6,410 bases of DNA from Eubacteriales Family XIII. Incertae Sedis bacterium (GTDB lineage: Bacteria; Bacillota; Clostridia; Peptostreptococcales; Anaerovoracaceae), in the NCBI GenBank assembly GCA_031263875.1, contig JAISEX010000045.1:1-6410 (forward strand), written 5' to 3'. Made by a program: the position numbers and the translations under genes. Below are positions 1 to 5,300 of this stretch, in pieces (position 1 is the stretch's first letter; every line of letters begins with the position of its first letter). A model generated the notes under the pieces. The model was not told where the DNA came from. It saw only the letters and a program-made list of their open reading frames with translations, and did not search any database.

Positions 1-116
1 TTGGGAAATGGACAGAAATATGATGCCAAAGAAGATTGATTGGCAATTCTCCACGGATGAGGCAAGAATTAAACTGAAAAAACTCTATCCGAATATTTAG
101 ATGACGCAAGTCACTA
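1..116 (+). mobile_element. Right-hand end of an IS630-like insertion sequence (partial)
   Basis: The transposase fragment stops at 100 and a CTAG tetranucleotide follows at 113-116. IS630-family elements are known to insert at TA, often within CTAG, and to duplicate the TA. The short stretch 101-115 could therefore be the terminal repeat, with the host junction at 114-115. The left end is outside the window, so the inverted repeat cannot be checked. The boundary is inference. Confidence 0.35.
2..100 (+). CDS. C-terminal end of a transposase, probably IS630 family (5' end outside window)
   Basis: An open frame enters from the left edge and reads 32 codons to a TAG at 98-100. Its tail contains WQFSTDEARIKLKKLYP. 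From memory, this resembles the C-terminal end common in IS630-family DDE transposases (pattern W-x-F-T-x-x-x-A-R-x-K-L-K-x-L-Y-P). The catalytic DDE core would lie upstream and cannot be seen, so activity cannot be judged. The stretch is clearly more AT-rich than the purine genes to the right, which fits a mobile element. No promoter or start is visible. The family call rests on about 20 residues and is moderately secure; that this is the tail of a real protein is likely, because the frame is well formed and basic. Confidence 0.6.
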   Translation, partial: WEMDRNMMPKKIDWQFSTDEARIKLKKLYPNI

Positions 117-140
117 GAATTGCGACCCGGAAAGACGTAG

Positions 141-159
141 GGGCGGCATTCTGCCGCCC
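141..159. repeat. Perfect GC-rich palindrome (8-bp arms, 3-nt loop)
   Basis: GGGCGGCA at 141-148 and TGCCGCCC at 152-159 are exact inverted arms around TTC. No T-run follows on either strand, so it is not a convincing intrinsic terminator, although it lies about 40 nt after the transposase stop. Its GTAGGGGCGG...CCGCCCG form resembles short dispersed palindromes that I associate with GC-rich Clostridia. That link is recollection, not a search result. Confidence 0.5.
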
Positions 160-419
160 GCTGCCGCCAGAAAATGGCGATGAGAAGGGGGACGGCGGGG
201 AGGTGGGGTTTATGTCGGGTTTTCTCTCGTTCTTTTTGTTGCGTTTGTGAGAAACGGGTTCGCCGTAGGAGGATGGGCGGGCTGGTTACTTTTCTCGCAC
301 GGGGGAGCGGCCGAGGTCTGCAATGACAGACGGAGTAAAGACGGCATGGAAGTTTGCGTATGTCCCGCGCAAGGGATAGCAGCGGAAATTCCGCCGGCCC
401 GGAACAAAACAGCGATGGG

Positions 420-463
420 GACTGTTTGCTGGATTGCTTCGTCGCTTTGCTCCTCGCAATGAC
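420..463. repeat. Dispersed palindromic repeat, copy A (ATTGC...GCAATGAC)
   Basis: The copy begins GACTGTTTGCTGGATTGCTT and ends CTCGCAATGAC. ATTGC at 433-437 pairs with GCAAT at 456-460 around an imperfect inner dyad. Copy B, 132 bp downstream, shares the lead-in TGTTTGCT-R-GATTGCTTCG and the ending CTCGCAATGAC but has a shorter middle. Elements ending in GCAATGAC (GTCATTGCGAG on the other strand) are, from memory, widespread palindromic repeats in many bacterial genomes. Confidence 0.6.
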
Positions 464-551
464 CCGAGGAAGCGGGCCGAGGAATTGCAGCGGATAGCCC
501 GGTGGGGCGCTCAAAAGTAAGAGGCTGTTTTTTGCGAATATTTACGCACAG

Positions 552-590
552 GATTGTTTGCTAGATTGCTTCGCTGCGCTCGCAATGACA
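552..590. repeat. Dispersed palindromic repeat, copy B (ATTGC...GCAATGAC)
   Basis: This copy has ATTGC at 565-569 and GCAAT at 582-586, separated by a 12-nt inner segment, TTCGCTGCGCTC. It is in the same orientation as copy A (420-463) and shares both its ends, while the inner segment is 6 nt shorter. The shared long flank (TGTTTGCT before the palindrome) shows these are two members of one element rather than chance hairpins. Confidence 0.6.
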
Positions 591-703
591 GGCAGTTTTT
601 GTGCATGCTCGCGCGGAGGAATATCCCGCGATTAGTAACAAGATCTTTTTGAGTGCCCCATGCGCCCGCATGAATTCTCTGGCTGAAAAATTGCGAAAAC
701 GAC

Positions 704-788
704 TGTCAAGTAAAACGCTTGCGCGAAATGATTGTCAAGTAAAACGCTTGCGCGGTCGAAGCGAAGCTGTCAAGTAAAATACTTGCGC
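704..788. repeat. Three copies of the TGTCAAG dyad motif just past the prepilin peptidase stop
   Basis: Copies lie at 704-724, 733-753 and 768-788. Each reads TGTCAAG, a 7-nt A-rich middle (taaaacg twice, taaaata once), then CTTGCGC. The first two are identical through 22 nt. Steps between copies are 29 and 35 bp, so spacing is less regular than in the 28-bp array at 2006-2306, with which they share the core TAAAA-CG-CTTG. The right arm is CTTGCGC instead of CTTGACA, so the dyad is reduced to CAAG/CTTG. They begin 7 nt beyond the TGA of the minus-strand prepilin peptidase and would lie in its 3' untranslated RNA. Confidence 0.8.
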
Positions 789-795
789 CCTCGGC

Positions 796-1293
796 TCAGG
801 TGATAAGCGATTCGATCAGCGCGGCGAATATGCCGGCGGCGAGGCAGGGGCCGAAGGCGAAACTGTCGGTACGGGATTTCTTGCGGAGTATCAGCATGAC
901 CGCGCCGTAGACGCCGCCGAGTATGGTGCCGATGGCAAAGGCGGTGAGCACGTGCTGCCAGCCGAGCAGAAAGCCCGCGGCGGCCATCAGCTTCACGTCG
1001 CCCATGCCGAATGAATGCTTCACCGCGACGGCAAAGATGAACAGCGGCACGCTGACGCAGAACAGCCCGATAAGGCGGGAAACGATGTCGGCGCTCGGGA
1101 CGATCCAGAGGGCGGCGACGCCGCAGACGAGCAGGGCGAGATTCAGAAGATCCGGTATCCGGCGTTTGCGGATGTCCACGACGGATATCGCGGTGAGTGC
1201 TGCGAGAACGACGAGCGACAGCACGATCTGCGGGATCGAAACGGACGCTGCGGAGAGCGCGGGATATAATTCTGCGGAATACGATGTAAACAT
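796..1293 (-). CDS. Short A24-family prepilin peptidase (CpaA/TadV type)
   Basis: A membrane aspartyl protease that removes the leader of type IV prepilin-like proteins at the cytoplasmic face. Counting from the ATG at 1293 it has 165 residues. The two catalytic aspartates are visible: D40 in DIRKRRIPD (the D-x-R-x-x-x-I-P-D motif) and D99 in GMGDVKL (G-x-GD-x-K-L). FAFGPCLAAG near residue 146 is the usual C-terminal membrane motif. Hydrophobic segments at about 22-39, 51-67, 73-90, 102-135 and 148-163 fit a multi-pass protein. The N-terminal zinc and N-methylation domain of the long PilD type is absent, as in the short CpaA/TadV class. A TTG at 1311 opens the same frame but lies upstream of the -10 box and cannot be the start for that promoter. 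No Shine-Dalgarno sequence precedes the ATG. No pilin or secretion genes are in the window, so the substrate is unknown. Confidence 0.85.
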   Translation of the reverse strand: MFTSYSAELYPALSAASVSIPQIVLSLVVLAALTAISVVDIRKRRIPDLLNLALLVCGVAALWIVPSADIVSRLIGLFCVSVPLFIFAVAVKHSFGMGDVKLMAAAGFLLGWQHVLTAFAIGTILGGVYGAVMLILRKKSRTDSFAFGPCLAAGIFAALIESLIT

Positions 1294-1299
1294 ATTACT

Positions 1300-1327
1300 A
1301 TTATACCGCAATTATATATTATGTCAA
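1300..1327 (-). promoter_or_regulatory. Sigma-A-type promoter for the prepilin peptidase
   Basis: On the minus strand a perfect TTGACA (1322-1327) is followed after 16 bp by a perfect TATAAT (1300-1305). Counting the last T of the -10 as -7 puts +1 on the A of the ATG at 1293, which would give a leaderless mRNA. The flanks are very AT-rich. Position and strand match the gene; the exact start of transcription is inferred. Confidence 0.65.
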
Positions 1328-1470
1328 CAATTTTTTTATATGGAATATAAAGTTTTACATCTGCGAACAGAAACGTTGAAAACTCGCGGAAGAAATCACG
1401 CGTCAAATAACGGCATGGTAAACACTATGCACCAGAACGAAAACGCGAAAACGAGGCGGCGGTGATGCGG

Positions 1471-1971
1471 TTATTCGCCGACGGGCGGGTGTTCCCGGCT
1501 GAATTCCGCGTCGAGGCGTATGATCTCGCGCTCCATGTTTTCCTTATACGTCCGCATGGCCTCGCGCAGTTCGCTGTATTTCAGCGAGAGTATTTGGACC
1601 GCGAGCAGGGCGGCGTTCTCCGCTCCGTCTATGGCTACGGTCGCCACGGGTATGCCTTTCGGCATCTGGACGATGGACAGAAGCGAGTCGAGACCGTCGA
1701 GCGTCGACGATTTGACGGGCAGGCCGATAACGGGCAGGGGCGTGTAGGCCGCCATCACGCCCGCGAGGTGGGCTGCTTTTCCCGCGGCGGCGATAATGAC
1801 TTCGATGTCGTTCGCCTCGGCGCCGCTTGCGAATTCCTCCGCCACCGAAGGCGTGCGGTGCGCGGAAATAATGCGCGTTTCGTAATCGACCGCGAAGCCG
1901 TCGAGAATTTTTTCGGCGCGCGCCACCACGCCGTAATCCGATTTGCTCCCCATAACTATTCCGACTTTCAT
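1471..1971 (-). CDS. purE: N5-carboxyaminoimidazole ribonucleotide mutase (AIR carboxylase catalytic subunit)
   Basis: PurE converts N5-CAIR to CAIR in cytosolic de novo purine synthesis, normally as an octamer. The 166-residue length is typical of the single-domain bacterial enzyme. Visible motifs are GSKSD at 8-12 (phosphate binding), SAHRTP at 36-41 with the conserved active-site H38, [11 protein letters not shown] at 62-72, [20 protein letters not shown] at 78-97 and [11 protein letters not shown] at 106-116. The SAHRTP and VATVAIDG motifs point to the mutase class; K65, where many class I enzymes have glycine, is a form I associate with Clostridia. The ATG is preceded by an AAAGGGAGG ribosome site (1980-1988) with 8-nt spacing, which fixes the start. 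The gene follows purL on the same strand after 316 nt of tandem repeats, so expression probably depends on read-through. No PurK is present in the window. No clear terminator follows the TAA. Confidence 0.95.
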   Translation of the reverse strand: MKVGIVMGSKSDYGVVARAEKILDGFAVDYETRIISAHRTPSVAEEFASGAEANDIEVIIAAAGKAAHLAGVMAAYTPLPVIGLPVKSSTLDGLDSLLSIVQMPKGIPVATVAIDGAENAALLAVQILSLKYSELREAMRTYKENMEREIIRLDAEFSREHPPVGE

Positions 1972-2005
1972 AATGCTGGCCTCCCTTTCATCGGCTTTAA
2001 CTGCC

Positions 2006-2306
2006 TGTCATTCAAAACACTTGACACGTAGCTTGTCATTCAAAACACTTGATACGCAGTCTGTCATGTAAAACACTTGACACCCGGTCTGTCACCTAAA
2101 ACACTTGACGCCCGGCCTGTCAATTTAAATGCTTGACGCGCAGCCTGTCATGCAAAACACTTGACGCTCGGTCTGTCAACTGAAATGCTTGACGCCGAGT
2201 CTATCATTCAAAACACTTGACACGCAGCCTGTCATGTAAAACACTTGACACTCGGTCTGTCACCTAAAACGCTTGACGTGCGGTCTGTCACTTAAAATAC
2301 TTGACA
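2006..2306. repeat. Tandem array of eleven 28-bp dyad-containing units between purL and purE
   Basis: Units begin at 2006, 2034, 2062, 2090, 2118, 2146, 2174, 2202, 2230, 2258 and 2286, with exactly 28 bp between every neighbour. The last has only its 21-bp core. Each unit is TGTCA, three variable bases, an A-rich middle with invariant AAA, then CTTGAC-R, followed by a 7-bp GC-rich spacer often of the form CGCAG-Y-C or CTCGGTC. Ten of eleven units begin TGTCA (2202 has TATCA) and all keep CTTGA. TGTCA and TGACA form inverted arms, so the purL-purE RNA could fold a string of small hairpins, about 5 bp each. There is no T-run to make a terminator. The rightmost unit contains the purL stop codon. 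The array fills nearly the whole intergenic space, and no promoter for purE is seen in the rest. Confidence 0.95.
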
Positions 2307-5300
2307 CCGGACTCGATGATCTTCGTATCGTAATTGCCCGGCACGTTTTTGTAGAGGTGTTCGCCGACGCGTTCGATGTGGCCCATCTTACCGAGTACGC
2401 GACCGTCCGGCGAAGTGATCCCCTCAATTGCAAGCGCGCTGCCATTTACGTTGAAGTCTATGTCCATCGTCGGCCTTCCCGCCGCGTCGCCGTACTGCGT
2501 CGCGATTTGCCCATTGGCCTGTAATTCTGCAAGGACGGCATCGGACGAAACGAAGCGCCCTTCGCCGTGGGATACGGGCGTCAGGAAGACGTCGCCGACA
2601 GCGGCCCCCGCGAGCCATGGCGATAAAACCGAAGCGACTCTCGTGCGGACGATGCGCGAAACGTGCCGTCCGAGGGTGTTGAAAGTCAGCGTGGGCGCGT
2701 CCGGCGAGGCGGGCATTATCCTGCCGTAAGGGACGAGCCCGAGCTTGATCAGCGCTTGAAACCCGTTGCATATGCCGAGCATCAGCCCGTCCCGGTTGTC
2801 AAGTAAATCGCTGACCGCGTCGGCTATAAGCGGGTTGCGGAACACGGAGGTGATAAATTTCGCGGATCCTTCGGGTTCGTCGCCGCCGCTGAAACCGCCG
2901 GGTATCATGATGATCTGGCTGCCGCGTATGGCGGTTTCCATTTCGCGGATCGACGCGTCCAGCGCGTCCGGCGTCATGTTTCGCAGATTGACGAGCAGCG
3001 TTTCGGCTCCCGCGCGCTCGAAGGCTTCGCGGCTGTCGGTTTCGCAGTTGGCGCCCGGAAAGACGGGTATAAAAACGCGCGGCTTGGCTGTTTTGATGGC
3101 CGGCGCTTTGTCGTTTCGGCGCGCGTATTCGATAACGGGAACGTCGCTGCTCACCTTATCTGCCTCTTTAATATCCGTGGGGAATACCGGCTCAAGCGTC
3201 GCGGCGAGCTGCGCTTTGACGGACGAGAGCGGTATGCGCAGAGGGGGCGAGGCGGCGGTTACCGCGTCCGTGTTACGGGCAGCGTTCAAATTACAAGGAA
3301 GATTTACGCTCGGCGGATCGGCGGGATTATCGGAAGTGTTCGCATAATGTGACGTGCTAGACGCGTCATAAATCCCATACATTTCCATCACTTCATCTGC
3401 AATGGTACTCCCGATAACGCGGGCGTTGCCGTTTCCGAACAGCGCACAGACGTCGGCATCCGCGTCGAGTTCGAGCAGCAAACTGCCCGGATCGGCGGTA
3501 ACGAGTCCAGCGTCAGAAACGCCGGTGAGCTTGACGCCGATATCGTTACCGGTCGCGGCTTTGGCAAGGGCCGCAAAGATCCCGCCCTCGCCAACGGTCG
3601 TTGCGGAATAGACGCGGTTCGCCGCGGCAAGTTCATGGACGACGCGCATCGTTTCCCGGAAGCGGGCGAAGTCCGGCAGATAATGCTCGTCCTTGGGCGC
3701 GGGCACGAGAACGAGCGCGTGGCCGGCGGCTTTCAGCTCCGCGGACACGATGCTCCCGGCGTCCGTTACGCAAACGGCAAACGAAACCAAGGTGGGCGGC
3801 ACGTCGAGGTCGTTGAAGGTGCCGGACATGCTGTCCTTGCCGCCGATGGCGGCGATGCCGAGTTCGAGCTGCGCGGTCAGCGCGCCGAGCAGGGCGGCAA
3901 ACGGCTTGCCCCATTTGGCCGGAGAAGCGCCGAGTTTTTCGAAATATTCCTGAAACGTCAGACGTATGCGGCCGATGTCTCCGCCGAGGGCCGCGATCTT
4001 CGCCGCCGAATCGAGGACGGCCATCATCGCGCCGTGGTAGGGGCTGAGCTTGGAAAGGTGCGGATCATAACCCCAGGTCATCAGCGTGGCGGTGTCCGTA
4101 TCCGCGCCGAGGACGGGCAGCTTCGCCGCCATTCCCTGCTGAGGCGTCAGTTGGTTCGCGCCTCCGAGCGGCATCAGAATGCTGCCCCTGCCGATGGTGC
4201 TGTCGAAATTTTCGATAAGCCCGCGCCGGCTCGCGACGCCAAGACTGCCGAGAATGCCGAGCAGGTGTTCCGCCGAAAGCGGAGCGCTTTGGGTGGAAAC
4301 AGGCGGCGGCAGCGTTATATCCGGTACGAGCACCGCGCGTTCCTGCCGCACGCCGTTCGTGTCGAGAAAGGTTCGCGGCAGATCGAACACGGTATCGCCG
4401 CGCCAGGTCATGCGGAATCTCCCCGTGTCCGTTACCGCAGCGACGACGGTCGCCTCCACATTTTCCTCCGCCGCGTAAGCGATAAAAGCCGCGGCGTCTT
4501 CGGGCGCGAGAACCACCGCCATACGTTCCTGCGATTCGGCAATGGCGAGCTCGGTCCCGTCGAGGCCGTCGTATTTCTTCGGCACGGCGTCCAGCGTTAC
4601 GTCGAGGCTGTCGGCAAGTTCGCCGATAGCGACGGACACGCCGCCCGCGCCGAAATCATTACACTTTTTAATAAGCCGTGAGGCTTCTTCGCGCCGGAAC
4701 AGCCGCTGGATCGCGCGTTCCGGGGGCGGATTCCCCTTCTGGACTTCCGCGCCGGCGGTCGCGACCGATTCCTCCGTATGGGATTTCGACGAGCCCGTCG
4801 CCCCGCCGAGGCCGTCGCGCCCCGTCCTGCCGCCGACGAGCAGAATGACGTCACCCGGCTCCGGGCGTGACCTCCGCACGTGGGATGCGGGAGCGGCCCC
4901 GATAACAGCGCCGATCTCCATACGTTTCGCAAGGTAACCGGGGTCGTAGAGTTCGTCGACGAGTCCCGTGGCCAGACCGACCTGATTCCCGTACGAGCTG
5001 TAACCGCGGGCGGCTCCGCGCGTGATCTGGAACTGAGGCAGTTTCCCCGGCAAGGTGTCCGCGAGCGGCGCCGTCGGGTCGCCCGCGCCCGTCACGCGCA
5101 TGGCCTGATAGACATAGACGCGGCCCGAAAGCGGGTCGCGTATCGCGCCGCCCAGACACGTCGCCGCGCCGCCGAAAGGCTCGATCTCCGTCGGGTGGTT
5201 GTGCGTTTCGTTCTTAAACATCACGAGCCAGTCTTCTTCGCGCGTTTCGCCCGCTGCGGCGCCTTCATACGGACGTATCTTCGCCGTGACCCGAATGCTG

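Larger units (their letters stand above)
101..703. other. Gene-free stretch made of dispersed repeats
   Basis: No frame here looks like a protein: the open frames are under 75 codons and run straight through palindromes. What can be seen is the GC palindrome at 141-159, a 13-bp perfect palindrome GCGGAAATTCCGC at 382-394, two copies of an ATTGC...GCAAT element at 420-463 and 552-590, and a 15-mer at 653-667 that recurs inverted at the right edge of the window. No tRNA, rRNA, riboswitch or clear promoter was recognised. The region looks like a landing zone for repeats between an insertion sequence and the gene block. Confidence 0.55.

Noticed and set aside
247..462. 71-codon open frame on the + strand
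   Set aside because: It runs through the palindromes at 382-394 and 420-463, has no ribosome site and no protein-like motifs.
704..788. Intrinsic terminator for the prepilin peptidase
   Set aside because: The dyads have only 4-5 bp of stem with the T-rich part in the loop, and no T-run follows.
1294..1311. TTG at 1311 as the prepilin peptidase start
   Set aside because: It lies between the -35 and -10 boxes, so the predicted transcript would not contain it.
1143..1406. 87-codon open frame on the minus strand upstream of and overlapping the prepilin peptidase
   Set aside because: It is in a different frame from the peptidase, crosses its promoter, and the overlapping part is Arg/Ser-rich shadow sequence.
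923..1465. 180-codon open frame on the + strand over the prepilin peptidase and its promoter
   Set aside because: It is antisense to a gene with clear catalytic motifs and crosses its promoter; its product shows no domain.
1462..2031. 189-codon open frame on the + strand opposite purE
   Set aside because: It is a shadow of purE that runs into the tandem repeats.
2006..2306. CRISPR array
   Set aside because: The non-repeat part is only 7 bp and itself similar between units, so there are no spacers; no cas genes are present.
2006..2306. Row of promoters, since each unit contains TTGACA or a near match on the + strand
   Set aside because: No TATAAT-like hexamer lies 16-18 bp after these boxes, and no + strand gene follows.
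3635..4681. 348-codon open frame on the + strand
   Set aside because: It lies entirely opposite purL, is rich in Arg and His as expected of a GC-rich antisense frame, and has no recognisable motifs.
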